Assembly (NCBI GenBank): GCA_012932865.1
Contig: SAXG01000005.1
Span: 496,001-560,000, forward strand
From: Amylostereum areolatum
Taxonomy: Eukaryota > Basidiomycota > Agaricomycetes > Russulales > Stereaceae
DNA length: 64,000 nucleotides
Direction of reading: 5' to 3'
Both the position numbers and the translations under genes were made by a program. How positions within the stretch are numbered: position 1 is the first letter of the stretch; every line of letters begins with the position of its first letter. Positions 24,254 through 36,552 of the stretch are shown one piece after another. Under the pieces are notes generated by a model. That model saw nothing but the letters and a program-made list of their open reading frames with translations. It made no database searches and was not told the origin of the DNA.

Positions 24254-26000
24254 GAAGGTGTAGGGAACGACAGGAAGGAGGGGTGGTGGAGATGGGGGGA
24301 GAAGGAAAGCAGAACCGGAGAATGCCACGTCTCGTGGTTATGAGGGAAGGTGAACCTGGATGGTGTTCCCCGCAAATCCATCCGCAACCACGAACACATC
24401 CGGACGTCTATGCCTGAAATCAGCCCTCATCGTCCCTATCCAGTAACCCCTCCTCCAGTCACGTGTCTCAGAACCCCTCGGGCGTCGAGGCTGGAACGAA
24501 CGCGAACAAGTCTCTGGTCTTTGGTCCCGAATCTAGACTGAGAAGGGAGGTCAAGGACCAGAGACGGGTAGGTCCGGTGGACGAAATAGACGTGGCGTAA
24601 ACGTTGGGCGCAGGGGGCGATGCGTTCATAAGCGTTCACGATGACGCTGTCGCTGTCGGCCGTCAGGCGTACGAACAAAGGCCAAGACAAGACCGGGGCT
24701 AGTAGGCGCGACTGGTGACCCTTGGGTGGCTGCGATGATGGAACCATCTGGAGGTAGAGTTTGACGGAGCCAGTCGAAAGTTGGGATTGGCGCCTCTGTT
24801 GTGGAAACACAAAAGGCAGGATGACCTCGGGACGGACCGCCTTCTGGGTCGTAAGGCCAGGACGAAGTGGGGTCTCAAAGAACCTGTGATCGGAGTACGA
24901 CGAAGGTCCGGCCTGGACATGGGAAGGGGGAAAGGAAGTCGTCCAGTGGGAATGTCTCTGCCCGCGCCCATTCAAACGTGATCGATGTTCTGCACGGCGA
25001 AGGGAGGTGGGGGCGATCGGAGGTCGATTGTCGTGCGACTTGTCCTATCAATACAAGCGACGAGGATGGACGGGGCTTGTTACACATGTAGTCGATAGCG
25101 ACCAAGACAGCACGGGTGAATGTCGATGTCCCAGCCTTGGTTGTCGCAAATTTGAGGGTGACGATATGCCAGCCCCCTCCTGAAGTAGGCTCCGAACAAA
25201 CCCACAATCACGTCTGTTATCGGGGGATAAATTGAATACATTCGCAGGTCACCCCTTTGCGACCTGCGGACGAAGAGGAAGGGGATGCGATATGATCCTG
25301 ACCGTATCTTTGACTGGCACACACATGTACATCACATTGCGCACTGACTATGTACACCAAGCGAGCCTTGAGAGACCCACAAGTAACATGCACACACCCA
25401 TGTCGCATCCTGGATTCCCTGCAATCCGTCATAAGTCTCGACTTGCTGGAACATCTAGAAATGAGGGAACTTACCTTGATCGCTGATGATCTCGTCGGCG
25501 CCGGAGAATGACACGTAAACCCGCACATCCCACAGTCATATGACGGAAAGCCCAGCCATCTTTCAATAGGTAGTGCGCTACTCACCGAGGCACGTACTGC
25601 ATGGAAGTCGAGAAGGACGTCGTTGCGTCGTGGTGGACGAAGAGAAAAGAAAGGCACGAAGACTAAGGTCAATGGTCATTTCGCCACGTGATATTGATGT
25701 TCGCGATCGTCGCTTCTCTCAGATGTCCAAGACAAGCACGTCAATTTCCAGTGCTAAGTACATATGCTACAGGTTGTTCAACGACTGAGGTATGTACCAA
25801 AACAGTGCGACGTAGATTATGGTATTTTTGAAAAGCATATCGGAAAGCAAAACTTATGGAGAGCTTGAATTTGAGCAGTTGCATATCGTGGTCGGGCTCG
25901 ATGGCGGGGAGAAGGTATCGCACAGGGGGAAAATCAGACATCATACGGTGGCTTAGAGCAAGAAAGCATGGCGAAAGGAAAGTTGATGGAGGCACGCGGA
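24254..26000. other. Intergenic region, no gene supported
   Basis: 1.7 kb with fragmentary minus-strand frames (24436-24975, 24875-25207, 25217-25672) that cannot be joined into a protein I recognise. One short open stretch near 25487-25540 (minus) reads like coding sequence but has a stop immediately upstream. Possibly a decayed gene. Confidence 0.35.
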
Positions 26001-27326
26001 TTACTGGATAAGAATCGCTTGCGGAGGGTTGATGAGCAAAGGGGGGCCGAGCGGAACTCTCATGGTCAAGATACCATCTTGCAGGTCGATATAAACGTCG
26101 CTGGCCTGAAGGTGGTAGACGTAAGAGACCAACAGCGTCGACAGCGGGGAAGGATCTCACCTTGGTCTCAAGCGGGACATTGTACCGTCGAACGAAATGG
26201 CCGAATTTCCTTTCCCTTGTAATCTTAGAATGGCCGTCGCGTTCTTCTTGTCCATACTCAGAGAAGGAGGTTGTCGTCTTTCCGGATACTACGACTTGCT
26301 TGACTTTCGTGAACGAATCGATAATGAGGTTGACGTTGAGGTCAGTCTTCTTCACACCAGGCAGCTCAAGCAGAGCAGTCATCGTGTTCGAGATGGAGCT
26401 GAAGTGGACGTCGGTGCGGATGGAAAATGGTTTGGTTTGGGGTATTGCGGTTGATGCATGCACACGTTGTAAGGGTGATATGGTCGTTCGGACAGTTGGA
26501 GGAGGGGCCATGCTTGGCACTAACACCGGAGGGCTACAAAGCAAAACAGTTAGACGGTAACCTCAAGACGCGGGTGAATGGCAAGCAAATGGGGGCAGTG
26601 TAAAAGGTCGGCACGCCTGGCGTACCTCATCCGCGAAAATCCCGCCGACGCGTCAGGGCCACCGCCGCCACCCCCAGCTGCAACACCGCTGCCTCCAGCC
26701 TGCATCACGCCCGACGACTCGCCCATCTCATGTGGGGAGAATCTCATCTGTGGCTGCTCACTACCTCGACGCGCCCCACCCCTACCCACCCCAACACTCG
26801 ACGCCCGCGTTATAGCGTCCTCGGGACTCTGCGGGCGTCGGTATGGATGTGCCTTATCGCGTTCCGCATGAACATGCGTAGGCTCTACCCTCAAAAGCCC
26901 ACTCGGACTCAATCCACTCGAGCTCGAGGGACGCGATCCCGATGCGCTACGCGTTTCAACACGGGGACGAGCCCTGTTCTCACCAGACACATCGTGAGGC
27001 CTGTTTCGAGAACGCATCTGACTGGGAACCAATGGCCGACGTTCTTCAAGCTGAATTACCGTTGGTGCGTTGATTTGTGGTTGAAGCTCTGGAGCCGGAG
27101 CTTCTTGTGGCGGATACGGTTGATGGGGAGCTTGGGGAGGAAATTCTGCCGGGACCAAGGACATGCCGGGATTGGGAGGAGCTCCCGTTGACACGTCGTA
27201 GTCCCAAGGATAGGCCATCGGCGTACTGGCTGTGCTGCTGGCTCCGGGGGTGGTTGGGGTCATAGCGTTGGCAGGAAGAGTGGGATCGTTGTGATAATGA
27301 TAGGGATATGACATTGCAGCGAACAT
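26001..27326 (-). CDS. Small heat-shock protein (Hsp20/alpha-crystallin) with long disordered N-terminus
   Basis: Three exons (introns 26534-26625 and 26106-26160) close exactly to 392 residues, far longer than the usual 150-220. Residues 1 to about 233 (exon 1) are rich in Pro, Ser, Gly and Arg with no domain (MSYPYHYHND start; TPTTPGASSTASTP; a poly-Gly run near the end). The alpha-crystallin domain follows: RTDVHFSSISNTMTALLELPG, QVVVSGKTT, HFVRRYNVPLETK, then exon 3 ASDVYIDLQDGILTMRVP, matching the family end A-x-x-x-x-G-x-L-x-[IM]-x-[IV]-P. The last residues, PPQAILIQ, contain the I-x-I-like tail used in oligomer assembly. A holdase role against protein aggregation is expected. The ATG at 27314 (MSYPY) is an equally good start. 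Confidence 0.88.
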
Positions 27327-28134
27327 GCGGATAAGAACTTTGAGATGATGGTGGTGAAGAAAAAGGCGCGACAACGGATTTTATACGCGCACACGCGGTC
27401 GCATGACTCGCGTCCGGATCCGGCGAACAATGCACCGCACTACTGTCACGTGGCCGTCGGGAAGCCTTTTATGGAAGATCCGACGCGCGCACAATGCGCC
27501 ACACATCCCCACTCGGCGGCGTCGGCGCACAACATGCCGCGCCTGGGCAGCGCCGAGGCCTACGCACTCCGCGATATCGGAGCGGTCGTTACGTACATAC
27601 CTGCAGCGACTCATCCGAGGGGACCCACAACTCTACGGCCTAGTTGTGCTGGCAAGAACTTGAAACACTACATACATAAGTACCTGGCACCGTACTGTAA
27701 TGGTAATTCTGATAGCTTATGTACATAGCACCGTGAGATCCGATATCTGAATGCCAGTCCACGAGTCTGAATGCGCGGCGACGGCGAAGAAATGGTATCT
27801 ATCAAAAGATCGCCGATCTGGATAGAGTGAAACACTGCAAAACGCGACCATGTGACCGCGACAAGATGAGCTGTACTAGTACTTGAAGATCAAAAAGTGG
27901 AATGTAGCTTTCCCTCAGGTTTTGTGTCATCATGTATACAGGACAGGTATAGTACAACAGTGGTTCCAACCAACTTTGTAAGTGCTGAATCTGTTATAGT
28001 CGTACGAAGGATGAACAGAGAAGAGAAGAGAGGAAAACTCGGGAGATCTCATATACACAGTGGGCACAGGATAAGGATAAGTATAGGTCAACAACGAAAG
28101 ACGTTCAGCACATGAATCCACTGTCATAATATCC
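27327..28134. other. Intergenic region upstream of Hsp20
   Basis: Hsp20 promoter and 3' flank of membrane gene A. Nothing further recognised. Confidence 0.5.
27379..27385 (-). promoter_or_regulatory. TATA box of the Hsp20 gene
   Basis: TATAAAA on the minus strand in the context CGTATAAAATCC, about 55 bases upstream of the start codon. No clear nGAAnnTTCn heat-shock element was found nearby by eye. Confidence 0.5.
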
Positions 28135-29911
28135 CTACACCATCAGCTTCCCCCCCTTTATCCCCGACGAGAGTTCGTAACCCTGCGACTCGGAGTTCTT
28201 GTTGGACGTGGACCAGTTTTCTCTGGACTCCACCCAAGTATCCGTGACGGACACCCGGATGGATCCTTTGGCTTTGCCCATTGTCGTACGTGGACCATAG
28301 GACGTCTGGGCACTGTTGGTAGCATATATGATCAGACGATAAGTATAAGAGAACAGGAAAGACATGGCATACCTGGACATGAAGTTTGACAGCCCGCGGT
28401 ACATGCGCGTCGCTGCGATGGACCTGAGGTAACAACATTCGATGGGGCCGGACTTCGGCTGACAACGATATTAAGACGTACAGTATTATCACTATTAAAC
28501 AAGAAAGTCGTCTTTAGCGTAGTCCAAAGTATGAGCAGGCGGCAGACTTACTTTCAGATGGTTGGAACATCTTCGACACGCGCCACCGGTTAGCTGCAAA
28601 CTCCAATGCTGCTATCAGACAGCTCACCAAGTTGAATGCGTCTAAGACAACTCTCTGGTCAGAATAGTGCATAAAGGAGGGGAAGCATCACTCACCATTG
28701 AGATTGAGTCCTAAGACCACCTGGAATGCATGTCAAGATAGCACGTATCAGGATAACCGCGAGCGTACGCACTACGGTAGGTACTTCAGCGACAACAGCG
28801 GCAGCAATCCAAATCAGTCCCTATATTCCATGAATTCGCGACATCGCTGGATGGGCGAAGGACAACAGACCTGTGTCCATAAAAGTCGCCACATGCCGAA
28901 GCCTCGAGCTTCGCGATGGCGCATGATTCCTGTGAACATACACAGAAGCAGCACGGCATCAACGGCGAGCGTTGCAGACATGACAGGGAGGCTGTGTGTA
29001 GTGTCCTCAGTGGAACATGTGTTACTATTAGGGTCCCACCTTGCATCGGCCTACCATGAAATTTAGCAAATGGCCAAGGCAAAGCCGGAAGGCCGCTAAG
29101 TGAAACTGGGGGACTTACCACAGCGACACCTAGGAATGATGTCAATGCGAGATAGGAGGAAGGAGAGCAATGATCACGTACTGCGAATAAGGACACCGAG
29201 TTGAACGAGCAAGCCCGACACCGTCAGCAGAAGAATGTAGATGTTGCGATCCCAGATCGCTGTGCTAAACACTAGTTAAGTAACGAGCCAACACAACCAA
29301 AAGCGGAGGCACTCCGACATACGCGCGAACAGCTATTAGGGCGGAGGCAAATAATATTCCTAGGTAAGGGAATATCTGCAATGGCGCGGTGGGTTTCTTG
29401 TTCCCGGATGTTTTCGGGACGACTCACAAACATGAATTTGATCCAAGCCTAGAATACCGCGTGTTGTCAGTGGAGACTACACAGCCGCGAGACTGGAACT
29501 AACCTCGCAATTGAGCTCAGACTTAGAGTCGAATCCAACAAATACGAGAATGACGGCGGCCAGTATGCTCAGACGACAGCCTTCGTACAGCTATAAGACT
29601 ATACATGAGGGGGACTAATGTGACAAAGGCTAAACAGACTTGCCCACATAGTCCATTTCCACGACCGCTCTCCAGTAATATACGACCAGTCGTAGTCAAG
29701 AGTAATCACGAACTCCCATCTATGTGCGCCAATGAGTCCGAAATCAAGGTGGAGCATGGAGGACCTTACATGAAGATACCGCCAACAACGTGTTGAAGTT
29801 TGGTGAAGGCCTCTAGAACAACCGAAGGGTCAAGACGGGCAGAGTAGGAAAAGAGAACTTTATCGCACCGAAGTCAGCGGCGACAACCGCTGGATCATGC
29901 CAGTTTACCAT
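28135..29911 (-). CDS. Multi-pass membrane protein, lineage-specific family, paralog A
   Basis: Function unknown. First of six minus-strand paralogs. Exon 1 starts MVNWHDPAVVAADF; exon 2 (29770-29812, exactly 43 bases) codes AFTKLQHVVGGIF; exon 3 opens with WEFVITLDYDWSYITGER. Many short exons follow with hydrophobic segments, and the end is a hydrophilic tail (VSVTDTWVESRENW ... GIKGGKLMV). The layout (short N-terminus, WEF...DW core, several membrane segments, a loop before the last segments, polar C-tail) resembles the DUF6533-type seven-segment proteins expanded in Agaricomycetes. Internal exon borders are not all resolved. Could be receptor-like or a structural membrane protein; nothing in sequence decides. 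Confidence 0.7.
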
Positions 29912-30829
29912 CACGGCAGGACAAGACGAGCGTGTGCAAGAGATTTATCCAACCACTATCCATTGACGTAGAATTATATATGCCCTATGGTGGTCGGTCC
30001 CCTGGGCATCAATGAGATAGATGCGAATCACGATGATTCCCGAGGCCACATGAGCGACTTAACTCCGCCTGCTTATCTCTCTCATGATAGTGTGAGAGGA
30101 GAGGGATGGGTAACTGTGGAACAGACCATACGGTCAATTCAGGGGGGTGATGCTATACTGTGTGTAGATCTTGATGGATGTGTAGGAAATAGGAAACCAC
30201 GAGGAAAGTCGAGAATCTCAATGCCAACATTGGAAGCGTGGTGGTTCCGTAGTGTCTGCGTTTTCTCCGGATAACTTGAATGGAATTAACAAGTGCTTTT
30301 TGCATAGTGATCTGAACGCCGAGACAGGGTAAGTAGCTGCTGGACCAGTGGTTGCACTTTGGACTTAGGATGGGTTCTACGCCCACACTCCGGATGCCGT
30401 TAGCCCGACGGTTTGACCATCTCAACGAACATGCACCTACCAGACGCGAGCGTATAGCGACAATCGAACGATTGAATGTATGATATATTCCTCATCTACC
30501 ACAGGAGTATCGGCGAAGCCCTGAGGGTCGCAGCTTGTGGGAATTGAGAGGTCGAGTTATCGTAAGGAGTGGCGAGCTGAAGTCTGGCGTACAGGTTATG
30601 ATCACAAAGTGGTCAAGGTTTATATGAACGAGAATGGCAGGCTTACACGTTGCAAGGAGGAGAACAACCTATTTCCTCCAAAGATGAATGGTAACCCGGT
30701 CGAATATACGCTGATTCCCCCGTGATAACACCCCTGCAGTCGTCAATGCTTGAGAGCCCCTGAGCACCGCGTATTCAGGTTCTTCCGATACCACTTCTCG
30801 ACACCTTGAGATCACTGAACGTTCGTGAG
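29912..30829. other. Intergenic region between membrane genes A and B
   Basis: Promoter of A and 3' flank of B; no gene recognised. Confidence 0.5.
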
Positions 30830-32614
30830 TTATTGTCCGTGCTTCTCAGCAGTGGGCGACAATGAAACCCCGTCGTTGTCGTCATCTACGACAGTAGAGA
30901 CTGTCTCTCCTCGCGACATCCCGATGGGAAACTCGGACGTGGACAAGATGTGTGAACAGTTCATAGTATCGGTGATCCTAGAGACGCTCAGCATCAGACA
31001 ACAGAGCGTGAGAACGGAAGTACGGCACCTTTGCTCAAAGGTAAAGAGAGCTTGGAAAAAATGTGTTGTGCATAGTGCTCTGGAACGCGGATGATCAGAC
31101 CACAGAAAAACACGACGAAGGAGAATACATACATGAAAATCACTGATGGGGCAAGAAAAAAAGAGCACGCCTCAGGTGAGCAAAACCACCCAGGTCGAGG
31201 GCGCATTGAAAGGACTCACTCCCTGCCGATTGGAACGTCTGGTCACGGGTATGGGGATCAGGTCGAGTATCAGCATAGAACCGTATATCGACTTACAGCA
31301 TTTGAGAAGTCTAAGGCGCGATTAGCAAGTCTGGGGAAGATACGGCGCTCTGACGCACCGTCTTTAGTTACGGTGATTGCCACCTGCAATGAAATACCAT
31401 AAATACGACCACGTATGAATATCAAGTAACGGGGACTTCACCAATGAGGGAAGCTCTCCGGCGAGTGCTACAAAGAGCCATATCAAACCCTGTTGGATCG
31501 ACTTGAGTTATTGGAGTAGACCAGAATACGAGAAGTAGATACCTGCTGCCATAGCATCTGCAAAAAGGCAGGGCGAACAGTGCGGGGCTCGCTATGTCGC
31601 CACAGCCATGCTAAGATCAAGGACAATGTTGCTACGTCCAGGGAGAAGAAAGCATATACGCCAAATGTTAACCTATGAGATATCGCCGTTACACATGCCA
31701 CGGGGATTGGAGGAACCGACACTTTGGACTGGCGAACGTGGTGAGGTCGAATACTTATCCAGCGTAAATACAATCTAACCTTCAAAGCGACGGCATCTAC
31801 ACAAGAGCAACCGCTCGTCAGAGTAAGGCTCGTAGGAGCGAACGAACGGACGTACAACGGACCAAAGTGGCAATTTGGACGAGTCGACCGAACACCACAA
31901 ACGCGACAACGAACTTGTTTTTCATACAAACAGCGATTCTGAGACAAAAGGGGGTCTGAGCCAGGGCAGCATAGCAAAACAAGCCGTACTTACGCTCGGA
32001 GCGCAATGAGGATTGAGGAACATATTGCGGCGATATAGAAAAACAGCTTGAAACGAAGGTTCGTGTGAGAATGTTGGCCGGGGTTACGGAGAGACGTACG
32101 AATGCGAAAACTCCCCATGTCTAGTGACAACGTGAGCATGAGAAGTGGCGCGCGACGGAGGAAAAAACACACCTGACAGTTGATCGAGGAGGGTGGAACG
32201 CTAAGGTTCACTAGCATAAGCACAATGGCCAGTAAGAGATTCAGTCGACAACTAAGATAGATCTACGGGTGTTGGATGAGGGGGCGAACGAAGGGAAGAA
32301 GCCAAATCGTTTACCCAAGTCGACCATGTTCGTATGCGACGACAAGTAAGGATGCGCCAGTCAAAGGCGAGGTTAGAAACACAATCCCATCTGAGAGATT
32401 CAAGCAGGACTTGGAGCTTAGCGACGGGCGGGGACGGGAGAGTGGCACAAGACGAACAGTGAGACGCCGGTGAGGGTGAACTGGAACTTTACGAAGACGG
32501 CTAGGATGAAGCGGTGAGCGATAGAACATGGGAGCTAAGAGCAAGTGAAGACAGACCAGCCTGGTCGAGGACGAGATCCGGGACGTGCCATCTGTCGGAG
32601 GCGGGTGGCGGCAT
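30830..32614 (-). CDS. Multi-pass membrane protein, paralog B
   Basis: Same family as A. Exon 1 codes MPPPASDRWHVPDLVLDQ; exon 2 (32458-32500, 43 bases) codes VFVKFQFTLTGVS; exon 3 opens WDCVSNLAFDWRILTCRR. Later exons include KLFFYIAAICSSILIALR (membrane), FVVAFVVFGRLVQIATLV (membrane) and the pre-terminal motif QGLIWLFVALAGELPSL, equivalent to QGLVWLILAIMTELPAV in paralog E. The polar tail ends VSLSPTAEKHGQ. The start is the ATG whose frame gives the family's W-H-x-P exon 1. Its 5' end faces the plus-strand decarboxylase-like gene only 93 bases away. Function unknown. Confidence 0.7.
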
Positions 32615-32707
32615 CTGTCAAACTCACTTCCCGATTGGGCCAGGCCGACGTCAAATGTCGGTCTTCTGCCTCTGGGCGCTCCTGATTGGCTGCCGCACTC
32701 CAGTTCC

Positions 32708-33667
32708 ATGCCCTCCTCCCCCACACGTCCTCCTCCCGGTATCCGTCTCGTCCCTCCCCCATGGTCTCTCCACGCAAAATCTTGGATATTCTCTTTCAAG
32801 TACACCCCGTCGTTCTTGGCAGATGACACGTCAGAGTCCGCCAACCCGAACAATACCCCCGCCATCCTCCAGGGTCTTCCTCCAGGCTCCTACCCACCGC
32901 TGGAGATCTTGCACCCATATGCCCTCGCCCCCGTCAAGGGTAAACCGCAATGCAAACGGAATACCGCCTCGTGCTGCCTTCTACGCTACAGTGACTCCCC
33001 TGTCGGTCCTTATGACGAGTTTATCATGCTCGCGGGTGGGTTTAGTAATCCACTCACGAAGGAGGTCACCCGCCGCATCACAACCATCTACGTCAGCTCT
33101 CCAGCGAGTGTCTGGAATGGAAGAAAGAACTGGAGTGCGTCCTTCCTCCTGTTCTCGCGTATGCAGCCTTGACAATGTTTCCTAGACATCCCGAAAAATG
33201 TCGCCCGCTTCGAATGGAGGTCAACTGGTTCAAATACCACGACCTTAAAAATATACCACCCGGAAGGCGTTTCCGCTCCCCTATCCACGACAAAACCTTT
33301 TTTCACCGCAGTCCTATCCGACTCGCGTCTTCCCTCCGTTTCGGTCCCCCATCGACTCCTTCGCGGCCGATCTCGCATGATTCAGCCCCCGCTTCTACCC
33401 GCCCGTCATACAAACGACTACTCTTCGGTCGAGATCGGTACAGATGACTCGGATAATGGCGGCGCCGCGCCGTGGCTCTCGGTGGCACCCGTCTACAAAG
33501 GCCGTTGGGGCGTATCTTACATCCATCCTTTACCGAAAGACCAAGGAGGACTTGAAGGTTATGGAGACGGTATAGGGTATCCCGAAATGAACCCTATCTC
33601 TAGAGGCATGTCTTTTGAGGGGGTTATCGATTTCCCGGCTGCAGATGTCGTTGGTTCGAAAGCATGA
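32708..33667 (+). CDS. Acetoacetate-decarboxylase-like protein, copy 1
   Basis: One intron (33135-33185) gives an exact 302-residue frame from MPSSPTRPPPG to DVVGSKA. The region SVWNGRKNWNIPKNVARFEW matches the G-R-x-x-W/G-x-P-K core of the acetoacetate decarboxylase fold, where Lys forms a Schiff base in true decarboxylases. Other conserved blocks shared with copy 2: NPNNTP.ILQGLP.GSYPP, GPYDE.IM, STTKPFFTA, VEIGTDD, GGLEG.GDGIG and IDFPA. The intron lies at the same place and phase as in copy 2. No signal peptide. Family is often annotated only by fold; substrate unknown, possibly a small beta-keto acid or a non-enzymatic ligand. Confidence 0.72.
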
Positions 33668-34049
33668 AGGGAGTATATGTTGGACAACAGGTGAGCGGTC
33701 TCGTCAGCTTCTCCGAGCTGTCACTCATGTCTCCTGTGGTAGTAATACATTCTGCCCCATTTTGTGTGGCCGTTTAACTTTTTCCAATATCATATACCGT
33801 TTTCCATCGCGCTGCCCCCGGCGTTTTGTTGACAAGCTCCACTAAGTACGATGAGACGATGCGGCTACTCCGGGCTTTTGTCTCAGGAACGCTTGCTTCC
33901 GCATAGACCGAACTCGACTCGCCGTGTCTCGCTTAACCTGCACCGTAAGAGGCCCCCTCATGAGACATGGAGGGCAAACAAATAGGTGCGTTTGGCTGGA
34001 TATAATCCAACTTCCACCCCTGACCTTCTCTCTCAGCGTCGCCTCAGCC
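33668..34049. other. Short intergenic region
   Basis: Between two plus-strand genes (decarboxylase-like copy 1 and the DUF6534 gene). No gene seen. Confidence 0.5.
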
Positions 34050-36077
34050 ATGACTCTAACCCCCGTAGACAAGGGTGTCGGCGCTTTGTTCATCGGATGG
34101 GGACTTTCCAGCATGTAAGCTCCGTCCATTCCGTTCCTTCAACTATAGCTTTACCTATCTCGGGTATCCAGGCTCTTCGGCATCCTAGTCGTGCAGGGGT
34201 GTTATTATTACCAGAGATTTCCCAAGGACGGCATATCATACAAATCACTGGTACGTCCCTTCTCTCATTCATTTCGCTGTCTAACGCTACCTCAGGTGGC
34301 TCTGCTGGTGTACGCTTCATCCATGGTGTCCCTGGTCGGCTCACTCATACTTCGTCCAGCTTATGTGAATTCGTTCATCAAGGTTTTGCGGGACATTCCG
34401 TGTGGTATTATAGTATCACGTATGGTCCATCTACTTTTCCCTCGCGCGTCCATTCCTTATGACCTGGTTTAGGGATCGCACCCATGCGTCGCGGCCTGCA
34501 AACCCTGTCTGGTGTGTATCTGTCTATTCTACACTTGTATGTTTAAATCTAATCATACGACTCAGGACCCTTACCGTACGCTGTCTCTAATTCTCCTCCA
34601 TGCACTATTGACCGTCGCTTTTAGGCACAGCTCGTGGTTGGCGTGAGTATTTTATAGACGGATGTTACATTCAGAAAGCTCACGCCCCTGCTAGCTGTTC
34701 ATTGGCACAATAGTCAAAATGTAAGTTTCTCCAGCGGCAACAACCGACGACGTGCTTATGAACGCACTTCAATCAGCTGTTATGGGATTCGAGTGTGGAA
34801 ATGTACGGCTGATTTTCTTCGTCCCCTGGGTTCGCGATACCTAATCTTTGGACCTGCAGTCAGCGGAGGCAACGTCGGTGTTACCTGTGTTATCGTGCGT
34901 AACGTCTCTTGCTCGTTGGACAACGCCCAAATTGACCATGCTGTAGTTCGGGTTGACTTTCGCACAATTAGGTGTGACATGGCGTCTTTCATCACCGACT
35001 CTTTGCTAACGATCTTGGGAAATGAGGCGTGGCTGTTGGTGCGTGCTCATCTGTTCGATCCGATACCCTATTCTGACCTTTGTCCGGAATAGCTTGGTTA
35101 ATCACAACGTAAACTACCCTCCCACCTTTCATGCCTCATCTCCCTGACTTATGCACGGATAGTCTCACCATAAAAAGCCATAGCACAGAAATCAACGGGG
35201 GATTGAAAGTGTGTACTTAACTGTCCGCGATCCCGACTGAATGTGGCAACCGACTAACCGTGTTGTTTAGGCGGTTTTGTTCAATACCTACTTCTCGATG
35301 GCTGCCTCTACCGATCTCCTTACGGCGATATCTTTATCGTACTACTTGCACAAAATGCGCAAGGCCACCGCGAAGACGAGGTAGGGGGGTCCTCCATCTA
35401 ACCTTTCAACGTCGTTGACACACCCTGGCCATATCTACGTAGAGTCGACCGGTTTACCGACAGCCTTCTTGTGTTCACTGTGACCAACGGTGTGGTGACC
35501 AGGTACGCGACAATTGTGGCACTGACTTAGTGTCAGGCTCTAGCTCATGAACCCTATCCAGTATCTGCAGCATGACGCTCGTCATACTTGTAGGTTTCCG
35601 TGTATTGCTGTCCGTATTGAATACTGACCATTGATCAGTTCAACACCGAAAGGCGGAACTTCATATACACGGCCTGCTACTTCGTGCTCACAAAGGGTGC
35701 GCAATTCGATTTTAACCGTTCTATCATCACGTTGATCTTGACTCGCTATAGTGTACTCCAACTCATGTCTGGCCACGTAAGCCTTTGTTCCTAATCGTGC
35801 GTCTGAAGGCCCGCTAACATTCATATTGTAGCTTTAATATCCGCCGCTATATCGGCGGGAAGGGAACGGAGGACCAAACAGCCACGGGGCCTACGTTTTT
35901 CATACTTGGTGGTCCACCCTTACCAGAGGAGCGCTACAAGCCAGTTCATGTCACCGTCGGTCAGGCGATGAGTGACTTGAAACGTGTATAGTTTCCCGTT
36001 GTTTCTACCCTTGCGACCCCCACGCTCATTTCCGTCGAACATGTCTAGATTCCAAGCGCGCATACCCAGATGTCTAA
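34050..36077 (+). CDS. DUF6534-type multi-pass membrane protein
   Basis: Function unknown; family abundant in Agaricomycetes. The start is MTLTPVDKGVGALFIGWGLS. Splicing gives LFGILVVQGCYYYQRFPKDG, then (intron with GTACGC donor, about 50 bases) LLVLCEFVHQGFAGHSVWYY, then LVVGLFIGTIVKICYGIRVW. The end has the hallmark region KATAKTRSRVDRFTDSLLVF, then TVTNGVVTSICSMTLVILF and FVLTKVYSNSCLATFNIRR. The polar tail ends DSKRAYPDV. At least ten introns, several exons very short; the middle (34450-35270) is the least certain. Predicted seven membrane segments. It sits between the two decarboxylase-like paralogs and on the opposite strand to membrane paralogs A-C. Confidence 0.75.
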
Positions 36078-36552
36078 TCCTTCTGATCTTGACGTCCCAC
36101 GCGACGTATCCTTGGTTCCAGATGAGTACGAGTTGAAGGTCCGTGACTGATTTCCACTCAATGACACAAACGTGGCTGAAAAGTAACACCTGCAGTACTT
36201 TCAGGACATCCCGGGGCGTTACACCATCGCTTGGTGAAAGTTTCTGTATCAATTGTATATACTTGTATGATGGGACTCCCGCAAAATTACATTATAGAGG
36301 TGTGTCCAGGACAAGTTCGAGAGGGTGGCGGCTCTGGGTAGCCATACACAACGTCGGCTGCCAGGATAAGCATATGACACAACGGGGTATCCGTCCAGCA
36401 ACTATCCAGACCCCCTCATGTCGCTTCAGACCACAATGATGCCAGGGTCTAGGTCACCCCACGCGCGTCTCCCCGAAAGGCTGCAATATAATCCTGGAGT
36501 CGTATAAAAGGACGTTGCAATTATCACTGTCCTATTCACCTGAATACTCGCT
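36078..36552. other. Intergenic region
   Basis: Upstream region of decarboxylase-like copy 2. No gene recognised. Confidence 0.5.
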
